Assembly (NCBI GenBank): GCA_963693305.1
Contig: OY855911.1
Coordinates: 30,892,939 to 30,956,938 of the forward strand
DNA: 64,000 bases
Reading direction: 5' to 3'
DNA from: Meandrina meandrites
Taxonomy: Eukaryota; Cnidaria; Anthozoa; Scleractinia; Meandrinidae
Part shown: positions 20,319-31,162 of the stretch, piece by piece
How positions within the stretch are numbered: the first letter of the stretch is position 1
Layout of the letters: each line of letters starts with the position of its first letter
Program-made: the position numbers and the translations under genes
Notes under the pieces: generated by a model
Databases searched by the model: none
Told to the model about the DNA's origin: nothing
The model's input: only the letters and a program-made list of their open reading frames with translations

Positions 20319-23300
20319 CATGTTTTCTATTTCTTTTAGAAAACACCGCGACGAAAAAAACGAAAACAACTTGTTAACTCTGACTATCAAAATGTAAATT
20401 CTCTTTGCTCGCGCCATCATCACGTCAAGTGTTCGTGCTAGTTCTGTGTTTCTATCGAGTTATAGAAACACGATTTTTAACCAATCAGCGCGCGTATTTT
20501 CTTACGACTGTTTTCTAATGTATTGTATTGCTTTATCTTTTAGCTTCTAATGTATACTACTTACTACTTAATCCTTATAGCCCCCAGTGGGGCATGGGGC
20601 CGCATTAATATTACATTTTTATATATTCTCATAGAGAGCAATCCTAGTATGGGAATGAAATTCCCCAAAGTGCTTCTCCCGCCATGTAACCCCCTTTCTC
20701 TCCTTTTACAACTTACATAGATGCACTCGACAAAATATCATTAAACGTTACACCTTAAACCTAGCTTCAGATACAACGTCACAAAGTCTACAACCGGACT
20801 ATTTACTTTATGACCTTTCTGATCCCTCTTTTTAATTACAAGCTAAAACCCTTTTCTATATAAGGCTAACTCGAATCAATGGCATTTTACTTACCAATAA
20901 ATTTTCCAATTTAAGGTCTCGGTGGACAAAACCATGATCGTGAACATAGCATAACGCGTCAAGAATTTGCAAAGCCCAGGGCAGCACATTGTTTCTCACC
21001 TTTACGTCTTCTGAGTGTGCTGGAGCATTCTCTTGCTGGGACATGATGCGAGTTTTAAGGGAGCACTCGCAAAGCTCTAAGATTACCATCACTTTAGTGC
21101 CACATGAGGACTTTTGAAGATTTGTTCCAAAGAACTTTACAATGTTTGGATGACGCAATTCTCTGACAGAAAGAAATAAACACTTTTAATACACATGCTG
21201 AACTTCATTTAAATGACTATTGCAGTAAGAGAACATCAAACCTGTGACACTCTTAGACGAATTAATATCTTGATCAGCAATCGGTGAGGAAATACTTTAA
21301 TAAGTAATACTTTCTACCTTCACTTGATTAGTTAAGTGATGTCCATGGGCAACTAAAAACAAGGGTAAAATTGATTGGGGATGGGAAGGTACAAACATTA
21401 CTCCCACCCCTCCTCCTTTTGGTCATTAGCCATGGACTACTGGACCCCCATATATATTTCCTCTATTGAAATGATATTTTCATTATAAGAAAGTAATGTC
21501 CCTTTTCCTCTGTCGCATATAAAATGTACTCTGGTTCAATTTGTTCTAACAGAAGGATAATTACCTATGGAAAACAGTGTCCAAATGTAAAACATATGAT
21601 GAGTTATGAGATGTATCTGATACGTGCGTTAGACCAGGTTTTGCCCTCTGTCTGTCAGGCAATGCTACGAGAGAGAGAGTCCAGGAAACATTGCCTACGA
21701 ATGCTCGCGATAAACCGATTTCACGTGACCCTCAGAATAAAAAAGTCTAGACGAAACGGCTACTCTCTTGGTGGATGGCAATTATCCCCGCTTCTTTATC
21801 GAAAGCTGCACGAGAGACCTCTTTTTCCCATAGCATTGCCTGACAGAGAGAGAGAGCCAGAACTGTCTAATTTGGTAGCATTGGTAGCAAGGTAGATTGT
21901 TGCACAACCTGACCAGGGTTCATATTTTGTATATTTCCCTAAGGAAATGCCTCTAGTAACTGGCCGTCTATTTATGATTCCGTGCGACCGTTTTCCAAAA
22001 ATAATGACAAATATCGGCAAAATCGTTTTGTCAAAGAAAACAAACCTGAGAGCTATTTCCTCGTCAATAAAATGCCATACGTTGTTTCTTTTCAGAGGAT
22101 TACTGTAGACCTTGAGTGCCACCTTAGTTTCTGGTTCTCCTTTTCGAGAAAGAATACCGCTGTACACGGTCGAGAAGGTTCCTTTTCCAATGACAGATTT
22201 TTCTTCTTCGATCCACTGTAGCTCTCCACCTGAGAAATCTGATTTCCTTATCTCTTTGACGTTGAACACGGTAATGTCTCGTTTTAATTCGTCCAAACGC
22301 GTGCTCACGGGTGCGTAGGTCCCTTGGATCTGCAATTTGCTTCTAGACTCGGTAAGCAGCTTACGATACAGCTTCTTATCTCCTTCTCTCAGTCGTGGAA
22401 TCTTAGCCTTGATTTGAATCAGGAACTGAACCGCATCTTCCAACTGTCCGTTTATGAACGGAAGTAGCCTATCCTCACTGGCAATGATCTTAAGGCATTT
22501 CAAAGATCTCTTTTTCATGTAGGGGAATGGATCTGCTCTGTACTTCTCAAGCTTCTTTTTGTACTGGAAGCTCTGTTTGAATTTCTGCGTAAGAGCACCA
22601 ATAAATGGAGCACCCACCACGACAGATGCCAAGCCTTGACGAAACCACACTGGAGTGGCGACATCTATGGACTTTTTTGGCCGCCTTTTATGAGACGTTG
22701 ACGGTTTGGGAGGCTCATGAGTGGGACCTTCGTGATCGACTTCTCCAAAAACATCTTCTTCCACTTTTCGGATTTCTTCTTCCATGATATCATACTTTTC
22801 AGCAAAATATTTAATCAACGCAACCTGGGCCTTTGCAAAATGGTGATTTTCATCTTCCCATTCCTGCACATACTGCTGAGCTCTTTCGGAAATACACTTT
22901 AAAACTTCACTTTTAGTCTCCTCCCAAGTTCCTGCAATAACGGGCAGTTGAGCAGAAGACCACTCGCAGAACCTGTTGGAAGTTCCTTCAGATTTGAAAT
23001 ACTCAACAAGATTTGTAATAACTTCTTTTATCACTTGTGACTGATATTCACTTAGTTCGCCAAAAATACGATCCTGTGAACTTTCCAATTCCATCATTCT
23101 ATCCATAACTCTTTTCATTCTCTTTTCTGTCTCCTGGCGTGACATGTCCGTTGATTTCAACACGGTCCTGACCTGAGTGGAAGCACGAGACAGGACTTCC
23201 TCGAGCCATCTGTAATTATTAACAATTAATTAATGTCTTGACTAATTAAACTTTATATTGTTAAATGATGGCTTCAAGATGCAATAGCCTGCTTAAAAAG

Positions 23301-26300
23301 GTACAGTGGTGTAGTTTTTTCCTTTTCAGTTCTTGTGGTCTTTTTTTTTAAATGGCTTCTACTTCATTCCCCAATGTCCACACTCAATGCTGCCATTACT
23401 TCCAACTGCCAAATTGAGAACTTGTTTGTTTTTTTTGTTTTTTTTTCAGTTGAGAGCTCTTTTTTTAGCGAGAACAAGTCATAAGAATAGCATAGGTCCT
23501 ATTTTCATTCTGCTTCAGGCTCATTAACGCGTATACCTTTCACAAAAACCAGCGTTATTGTAAGCAAGTGTCAATTTTTTCTCTGTGCTTTCAGTCTACT
23601 GCATCCAAATGAGAATCGATCGTTTTCCTTATGTACTGAGCGTGGTGCATATTAGTTTCTCCTATTATTGGTATCTTCAAATAGATAAATGTCGTTTGCG
23701 TTATATTATCCTTTTTCATTGCAATGAAGATATTTGAGCCTATGTTTTTTGCTCTTTTTCTACTTGCCTGGAATAAATTTGCAGGCTGGTCTGCATGAAC
23801 GAGATCACAAGATTGTTAATACCACTTAGAAGCTGATCAAAGTCTTCAGTTATGACACCATAGTTCTGTGCGAGCTGCGCTCTTTGGCACGAAAAGTAAA
23901 TGATCTGCGACTGCTGGTCTATGTCTCCCCACTTCTTGGTGAGTGTTTCAATTTGTTTCTTCTTCACATCCTCGACATCCTTAGCAGGAATATCATCCCA
24001 CTTGTTGCAAACAAACAAAGCACACGAAGTGAATAATTTAACATCCATGTTTGCTTTCTCCTTCAGGTTTATGGCTTGGTTGAGTAACACACAGAGCTGT
24101 TTAGGGGAACAAATTATGCAAATAGTTAGCAATTATGCACATGTTTTAATTTTTTAAAAAAACTGAACAAAGTTCTATGGAGTTAGGATAGTCAGAGGAC
24201 CATTCAAACTGCTTATCGGCTTGTCAAATTGAGAGACAAACAATTTACAAAATTAATAAGACAGTGAAAAAGGGCTTGAGTTATAGCTCTTAAAGAATGA
24301 TATAACTATTCAGGATTTATTATAAGGCCTTATTGTAGGGCTTACTTTTATTTATTTGACGTTGTTTTAGAAAGTTTGTATCAGCTGCGTGCCAATCATG
24401 TGTCAACATGACACACAGGAAGGGTTCCAACAACAGCCTCCACTTGTACCCCCTTGTGGTGGCATGAATTTGCTTGTACGTCCAACGATAAAGTTTTTAA
24501 GGTACCGGTGTATAGTAATAGCCTTTTCGCAAAGGGCAAAAGGGGGCGCCTTACCCTGTCTTCCTGAATTCCTCCAGCGTTGGAACTATTAATCACATAG
24601 ATGAAGCAAAAGGCATGTGGCAGGTAGCTAAGGGCAAATTCATTCATCGCGTTGCTTTCTCCTACGCCAGGACTATCAACAATCATGACACCTTCCTACA
24701 GCAAGAAAGAAACATTTCTTCTGTCATTCATAACTGTTATTGTCACTGAGAATGTTTCACTTTAACACCGGACAAAAATCAAATCAACATTCGAGCTTTC
24801 AGTCAAATCTCCGTTTATTTAAGAATGGAATATGAAGCAAAGATTGTAATGCCATTAGTTAATTCATTAAAACTCACTTCAGGAGTGCTTGAGTGATTTA
24901 CTTTGAAAACAGTGAAAAAATGCAATTGATAAGTCCTGAAGCTATATTCCAATTTTTGATTACCATAACTATTACCATTACATGGTTTTGAAGCTTATCA
25001 TGGTCTCTTTCCACGATAACTTGTCTCGTGATATTTCCTCCGAGTTTTAGTGTCATTTAAACCGAGCGACCACACACACGAAAAGTAAAATAACTGAATG
25101 TAGAGAAGTAAAAACATTTTTCGGAATAAATAGACTATTGATTCGAATTTTTGTTTTGAGATTTCACCATTTCACCATGGGCATGTCACCTTGTCGTAGT
25201 GGTGACGCTTCCATGTTTTAGTGATCTCAAGAGCTATGTTAGCTAGGGCCTTACCATAAAGTGGGTTCAATCATGCTATGCCAGTGGGAGAAGCCAGGCA
25301 ATGCATGGGGGTTGGATGTGGGCCAATCAATCCCCTTGAGGCGAGTTATGCGCCACTTCGTGCAAGAAGGCCTGAGTGAATATTCTGCTTGGAACAGAAT
25401 GAACAGAATATTGTTTTTGGACATTTTTTAAATTCCTTTGCCAAAAACTTTCTTGAAACAGGGTCTGACTGGGGCTCAAAAACAAGGAAGAGACAAATTG
25501 CGTCTCAACATAATTTCTGTACAACTACACAACTAACAGTCAAAATTTCACTGACGACTAATCCAAATTGGTTCAAACACTTGAAAAATAGAGGATCTCT
25601 CAGGGGGATTCTCTTAATCCCTTTAAACAATTCGCATTTCCCCCCTTAGTAAAGTTAAGTCTACATGAGAGCCTAGTGGCCCATCAGGCCGGAGCTTATC
25701 CCGGTTTCCGTAGCATGAAGCGACTAGTAGTATTTCTACATGCGTCTGGATGGGATGCTAGTCCATCGCAGCGTTACCCCCAGCAGTAAATTCGTGGGTA
25801 CTCCATTTATACACCTGGGTGGAGAGAGCCATTATGAGAGTAAAGTACCTAGTCCAAGAACACAACGCACTGCCCCAGCCAGTGCTCGAACGCGAACCGC
25901 CCGATTCCGGAGTCCAGCGCACTAACCACCCCGCCTCTCACAATTTTTCCATTGATTACCATCAATAAATTAAGGCGTTTCATGAACGTTCTCGCAAAAT
26001 TCCCGTTGAAAGAAACTCAAACAAATCTAAAATACCCCTTATTCCACTCATAATTAATTCATCGCGTTCCCTTATTCCCATAACCACTGGGAAAACCTCA
26101 ATACATGTAGATCGCAATTCACACTCTCAGAAATTTAACACTTATGTCCAGGATTGAACGCAGGTATCGTTTGGCAAGTACTTCATGTATGACTGGATTT
26201 TTGACCATTTTCATTCTACTTCATATTTGACAGAATTATGTGTGTTTAGGTGAACTTTTAACAGGGAGAACATTTTGTGATGCTTATTATAAAGAGCATG

Positions 26301-29300
26301 CATCTCATTAGCGTTCAATCCTGGACATATCTGAAATTTAATGCTACCTTGAACAAAGGATGTGGCCAAAACAGCTCTATCTTCTTGTATGGAGATCCCT
26401 TTTCTCGTTCATCCTTTAAGTGAACGAATTCTTCTATCTCCTCTTTATAAGTCACCGAAGAATGGCCGAGTTCCTGGTAAATGGGTTCACGAGTCTCTCC
26501 GCTGCCGTCTTTAAAGTGTACCCTAATAGCAGGTTTCTCACCATATTTCAATTCGCATATCGTCGATGTTGTGCTGAGAATGGAGTATGGCAAAAGATCC
26601 TCTCCAAGAATCAGGTTGATGATGCTACTTTTACCAGCACTGGTTTCACCTATGTAGTTAAAAATTATATGTCATGATTTATTGCGCATAAAGTTTCACC
26701 TTCAACTATTTAAATAGCAGATAAGTAAGACAGCCAGTCAGTCACCAAGAAATTAAGAAAGGAAGGACAACCGTTAATTAATTAACTAGTTTAACTTGAA
26801 AGGATCTTATTGGAGACACTTCCTCCAAAAAAATTAAAAATTAAGATTAAAACGTTTAAATACAAAATTCACAAGCAGGAGCCTGTCATAAGAAGATAGA
26901 CAGTATATAGTCAGATGGAGATGCTGCTAGCGATGGCGTTTTCCTGAGGTGGGAGTTAGTTTCGTTGTCAAGTTTTATTTTCCTATAAGCAATTGACTAG
27001 GCACGCTGATCAATTTCTACGATTGTCATAAAGGCTATCATAGATGTCCACTCTTTAAGGGTTGCTGTGGCATTATGTGACTGTCCAATCCGTCATGAAA
27101 ATAAATCATGCAACTGTCTCCAATACAAAACTTGAATGCCCGAATTGTACTAAAACTAATTCCTGAAAATGTCGCAAATTACGGCGCACTGAGTTCTTAT
27201 CGAAAGCAAATTTACATTTCAGGTCTATGCAATTGACTTTTTTAGCAAATAATTACATCTACTAAACTTCCCTTATAATATAAATCTGTTGTACAGTGGA
27301 AGACGAAATTCATGCTTTCAAATCTATCTATCATATCCGCCGCGTTGCAAAGCTAGCGAAGCCGTTCGACAATTTTTTTTTCATAAACTGTCATACAACG
27401 TCTTACCAGAAACCGGTTGGCATCTCCGGAAAAGGTGGATTAAAAAATGTTTCGGAGTGAGGGATTGTTTTGTCTGTCCCATTTATATACAGGAACAAAA
27501 AAAAAATCAATAAGCAGCTTCGAGGTAACGACAGTTGCATCAATAAAGTATTGAATGCTTACCTGCAACAAGAACTACATATTGATCCCTGGGCTTGAGT
27601 TTGTTGAGATATTCTTCTAAAGTTATCTTAAAGTCTCCCAAGCTTTCCTGGAGGTTTTGTATGATGAAGTCCTCGTCCAACTGCTGGAAGAACTCCGCTG
27701 CCTCCTCATAAAGTTTAAACAACGTGCCACGTTTGTATGCATCTGTTTTGCAAGCTTCGGATAAAACTTCAAAGGTCTAATATATTGAGAAATGAAATAA
27801 ATTATTGAGAGTTTAAAAGTGGATAACGCCTAATCCATGCACCGAACACATCTCTATCCAGTGAATGAGTGTTGAAAAAAAAAACTACTCTTCACTGTAT
27901 AGTGTTTATCTGGCCCAAGTTGTTCAAAGGGTAGATATAAAACACAACCCACGAGATAAATCGCTATCTAGTGGATATGTGTTCACAAAACATATACTAA
28001 ACTATTTCCACTGGATAGTGATTTATCCGGTGATAGTGCTAGATAAACCATCGTTTAAACAGCCGGTGCTGATCGATGGATAGTGTTATCCATCCTCAGT
28101 TGAACAACCGAGGCCAGATCAGATTAATGAGATCGATACGAAAAAGATGATGAAATTCAGGGTTCCAGACAGTTCAGGTAACAAGACCTCGGTGTAAAAC
28201 ATTTAACTTATCTAATAAATATTGTAGATGGCGAGTTCTAAGCTTGGTAAATAAATGATAAAGATAAAATGTTTATTCGTCACGAGCATGGGACAAAAAA
28301 TATCTCAGTTTTTTGGGGGAATCGAACTCATGGCCTCTCCGATACCGGCTGGGCGCTCTTACCACTGAGCTACGAGAGACTTCGTGAGCTAGGAAATTTT
28401 AAACAAGGTTCACATGTGACGCTATTTTGATGATAGTTTAAGTATGGTGACACGCGTTCTGCATACTGCTAGGATCAGCAATGTCTTTTTAAAGCATTAT
28501 ATTGTTCTCAATCTTAATGTTGACTTGATAATTTATAGCAGTGTTTAACTAATCGTTTAATTTCGAGGTCAAAAACGTTTGTAATAATTGTGTTTAAGTC
28601 TGTAACATTAACAGGGCCGAAGTGACTTTTGCGACTCTGTTTCCAAAGTAGTGTAGTGTTTACCTGAATGAATAAAACTAAGCTTGGCCTGCAGAAGCAT
28701 TTTTGCTTCTCCAGTTTCTTATCTTTGATATATCGTTATGATGATCATCCCAAGCACAGCCGAATGGGATCAATATTAATAGCTTGTCTTAAAAACTTGC
28801 AACTTCGTTCTGCTTCACTAACGCTCACCGCCTAGCCGGCGCGTGACACCCGGCGCGTGACACTGCACACCCGGAAGCTATTCTCGGAAAATCCATAAAG
28901 CAAACTAAAATCAGAGTCAATAAGTGAATGTACGTATAGCTACTGAACCCATCATATCAACTGAACTAGATTCTTTTTAGTAATTCATTTTTTCAAACAT
29001 TGGCTTACCACTCGTGACACGAATTCGTGCGAACTGGACGATTCCATCCGTGTTGGTGTAACACGATATCATAAGTTAAATAATGAAAATAAAGAAAAGT
29101 GTTTTGTAAAACCTGAATACATCTTAAACATTTCACAGAATACGATATCGGTCTATCGCAATGAAAATGATTTCGACACGCACAAAACCAAGTTCATTTG
29201 TATGTGAACTTTATACAACGTTCAAACCGGCAGTTATAAATAAGGCAGGGACAAAAGTCGGACCGGATCAACTCGGATCGCTGATTTGAATAAGAATAGC

Positions 29301-30307
29301 ACTATTGTGCATTTCCTCGTTCTTGAATAGGTGCTATTCTTATTCAAATCAGCGATCCGAGTTGATCCGGTCCGACTTTTGTCCCTGCCTGTTATAAATA
29401 TTCTTCAAGTGCTAAGGTTTCCGACGCTGTTCGGCGATTATTCGTGGACAAGTTACAGACTAAGTCTAATTAATCGTGTGCTACATAATGAATGTTTTCC
29501 AAAGGGTACATATATAACAATTGCGGAATATAGCAGTCCAGAAAGGCAGATTTTCGTTATTCGTCCTAAATGTGCCGTGCGTGACATTACGGTATGATAA
29601 TTATAAACATTGGAGTTTTAACCGAGTCCCAGCGGCCCTGGATCGCTCATTTTAGATGGTACTTGTGGGATGAGTTTGAAGCAATGACATCGTCATTGAC
29701 AACAGACATTTATTCAGTATCAGTCTAATGTTTATAGCTAAACAAACGATTGAAAAGCTACGAAAATTCACTTGATCTGGTCCGACTTTCACAGCACTAT
29801 GTGTTGGTGAACTGAAAAATATTATGGCTCTAAAATCGTACTCCAATTAATGCCATCTCATACAACATTGCAGCCAATTTGCATCATTTTCATTTACGAT
29901 TTGGCTCACATATATAGGCCTTTTGATTCGACTTTATTCATTTGATTCGATTCGCTTTTGACTAGACTTTGCTCGTTCGTTTTTTATGCAAATATTTCAT
30001 TCGAGCTGAATTAGCATAAAAAAGTATGCTCAACATGTATGTTGCTTTGTATTCATCCTTATTTCCACGTTAAGCGTTAAACGACTTACCGAATTGATTT
30101 CAGAAAACAAGAAATCAGACGCACTGGCAAATTCATACTTACCTCTCCAACCTTACGTTTGGATGATCCCTCCAGATCTTCCAAATATTCACGAAGTTTA
30201 GCCTTCAAGCCATCCACTCCTTTTATTCCCTTTGTGCTTAGGCCAAATGCTGTCATTATTTCGAAGAGATCTCCCATCTCCTCGATTTCATCTATCGTGG
30301 TCGGCAT
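19358..30307 (-). CDS. Copy D: dynamin-like GTPase - membrane segment - protein kinase, complete 8-exon gene
   Basis: Exons (minus strand): 30307-30143, 27776-27563, 26649-26348, 24695-24555, 24096-23768, 23209-22046, 21162-20895, 20008-19358. Phases join without a stop to give 1077 codons. GTPase motifs: P-loop GETSAGKSS near residue 127, DSPGVGE near 234, NKWD near 305. A helical stalk follows, with a weakly hydrophobic stretch (PVWFRQGLASVVVGAPFIGA). Kinase: glycine loop GKGTFSTV near 722, VALK lysine, HRDLKLEN, DVG for DFG, APE. The tail after about residue 1000 is proline-rich with a PQVPPK (PxxPxK) motif. All catalytic residues needed for both enzymes are present except the Phe of DFG, which is Val. 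It is divergent from copy B across a short shared spacer. The fold order recalls DSTYK/RIPK-like kinases and dynamin-family GTPases; substrate and membrane are unknown. It is the only unbroken copy in the window. Confidence 0.85.
20168..20335. repeat. Foldback element in copy D intron 7
   Basis: AAGAAATAGAAAACATG at the left pairs with CATGTTTTCTATTTCTTTT at the right; inner GTGTTTCTAT/ATAGAAACAC and GTTTGGGAGAAC/TCTCCCAAAC pairs. A small related hairpin lies at 20447-20472. Confidence 0.65.
20895..21162 (-). CDS. Copy D exon 7: kinase hinge and catalytic loop
   Basis: 268 bp, the same length as exon 7 of A, B and C. It encodes RHPNIVKFFGTNL through HRDLKLENLL, the catalytic loop with Asp, Lys and Asn all present. 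Confidence 0.85.
22046..23209 (-). CDS. Copy D exon 6: stalk, hydrophobic segment, kinase N-lobe
   Basis: A long exon (1164 bp) with coiled-coil-like charged helices, then a basic patch (HKRRPKKS), a short hydrophobic stretch (ASVVVGAPFIGAL), a second helical block, and the kinase N-lobe with GKGTFSTVYSG and VALKVY. It ends CTCAG|GTTTGT in phase 2. Confidence 0.83.
23768..24096 (-). CDS. Copy D exon 5: GTPase G4 motif, GC splice donor
   Basis: It contains ALFVCNKWDDIPAKD; NKWD is the G4 base-specificity motif. The exon ends CAG|GCAAGT, a GC donor in an otherwise ideal consensus. The next exon continues the frame (R-W-L-E-E, matching W-L-D in the other copies), so the GC-AG intron is well supported. 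Confidence 0.82.
24555..24695 (-). CDS. Copy D exon 4: GTPase G3 motif
   Basis: 47 codons containing MIVDSPGVGES, the G3 DxPG motif, then an FIYVINSSNAGG beta strand. The length is identical to exon 4 of B and C (141 bp). Confidence 0.85.
25670..25945 (-). mobile_element. Second tRNA-like SINE family, copy D intron 3
   Basis: Minus strand head GAGGCGGGGTGGTTAGTGCG with B-box-like GGTTCGCGTTCGAGCAC, then a non-tRNA body (TTGTGTTCTTGGAC, ATAAATGGAGTACCC, GATGGACTAGCATCCC). Confidence 0.6.
26348..26649 (-). CDS. Copy D exon 3: GTPase G1 (P-loop) and switch region
   Basis: It starts with GETSAGKSSIINLILGEDLL, the G1 motif of dynamin-type GTPases, followed by STTSTICELKYGE where the switch I threonine lies. 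It is 18 bp shorter than exon 3 of B and C, and the total with exon 2 stays in frame. Confidence 0.85.
27563..27776 (-). CDS. Copy D exon 2: helical segment leading to the P-loop
   Basis: It encodes TFEVLSEACKTDAYKRGTLF and then a charged helical stretch ending in VVLVAG, the beta strand before the P-loop. It ends phase 1 at GCAG|GTAAGC. Glutamate- and glutamine-rich helices suggest a dynamin-like N-terminal helix bundle (inference). Confidence 0.8.
27840..28105. repeat. Repeat of CTATCCAGTGGATA-type blocks
   Basis: Repeated palindromic motifs (CACTGTATAGTG, TATCTAGTGGATA, CACTGGATAGTG, GGATAGTGTTATCC) over 250 bp in copy D intron 1; probably a degenerate foldback transposon. Confidence 0.5.
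28262..28383 (-). mobile_element. tRNA-derived SINE in copy D intron 1
   Basis: Read on the minus strand: GTCTCTCGTAGCTCAGTGGT with a TTCGATTCC B box and a tail TTTTTTGTCCCATGCTCGTG. Same family as the SINEs in A, C and at 62.6 kb. Confidence 0.75.
29243..29391. mobile_element. 149-bp hairpin MITE with 9-bp target duplication
   Basis: The arms (GGCAGGGACAAAAGTCGGAC and complement) are perfectly complementary for about 59 bp around a short loop. TTATAAATA flanks both sides (29234-29242, 29392-29400). A 9-bp duplication fits Mutator-like elements. Confidence 0.8.
30143..30307 (-). CDS. Copy D exon 1: start and N-terminal helical region
   Basis: The start ATG opens MPTTIDEIEEMGDLFEIM; 55 codons, ending phase 0 at GAG|GTAAGT. 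It aligns with exon 1 of B and C (IEEIDDLSDMF there), which fixes this start. The segment is short, acidic and helix-prone, with no recognised domain. Confidence 0.8.
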
Positions 30308-31162
30308 ATTTCCTCTTCCTGCAACAGGCAGGCCTCAGAAAACTAAGGCCAACAATAGCAGTTTAGTCTGCGTACATTAGCGCAGGGCGTCAACATGGAA
30401 CGGAGGGACAACCTGACCTTTCAAGAAACATAGGGGAGAGGGCCTAGTGTACTTTAGGGTCATGTTTACATAAAAACGTAGAACATCTTGTAGTGCAACA
30501 CTCTGGAGACAATGTTTATTACCTTTGTTAAAACACCTTAACCGATAAGGTGTAGTTATTGTCTCATTCCCGAATTGATCATGCGATAAATTTACGGCAA
30601 TATCACTGATGAGTAAAAGAAGAATACGTAGGCCCCATGCCCCAGACATCCCCTTCCCTCTCCCTCTGTATCTCTTTCTCAGAATTACTGATCTATATCT
30701 GCAGTCCGCCTGTCAGAAGGTTACTGAATTCAATTGAGTTTATGCTTGAAATACTTTTATTCTTAATTCATGAGGACCGGGGGACAGATGTTGAAGTGTC
30801 TATAAAAACACTCGCAATTTTCTTGTTAATTCCCCCGTTGACACCTCGAAGCCGAGAAATGAAGCCTGCCGATCATCGAATCTGAAGAAAAATATGTGTA
30901 ATTAATACGAGACAATGAATCAACGACCCCAGTACCCTAAAACAACAAATACAAATTATGTGCCCCCGTATCATTTTTCTCAGAACAACTTCGTCATGCT
31001 CTTTGCACACAAAAACGACACTGCAATTATATGTAGCTTCATGGACGATGAAACAGTTTACGTCGCTTGAAAGAGCTTCCCTCTTAGTTGCAATGTAGCT
31101 ATTCACTATTCGCTCCACTACGTATGTTATGATCTCAGTCTAAACTCGTGTACACAAGTGAA
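30308..31162. promoter_or_regulatory. Head-to-head spacer between copies D and B (likely shared promoter)
   Basis: 855 bp separate the start codons of the divergent genes D and B. The same layout recurs before copy C (43100-44306), where it is lengthened by inserted repeats. I see no clear TATA box near either start. A shared bidirectional promoter is inferred from the spacing and its co-duplication. Confidence 0.55.

Noticed and set aside
21524..21895. 123-codon plus-strand frame inside the copy D gene region
   Set aside because: It lies in intron 6 of D, has no recognisable motif, and contains short inverted blocks (TTGCCTGACAG, CTGTCAGGCAATG), suggesting a small repeat rather than a gene.
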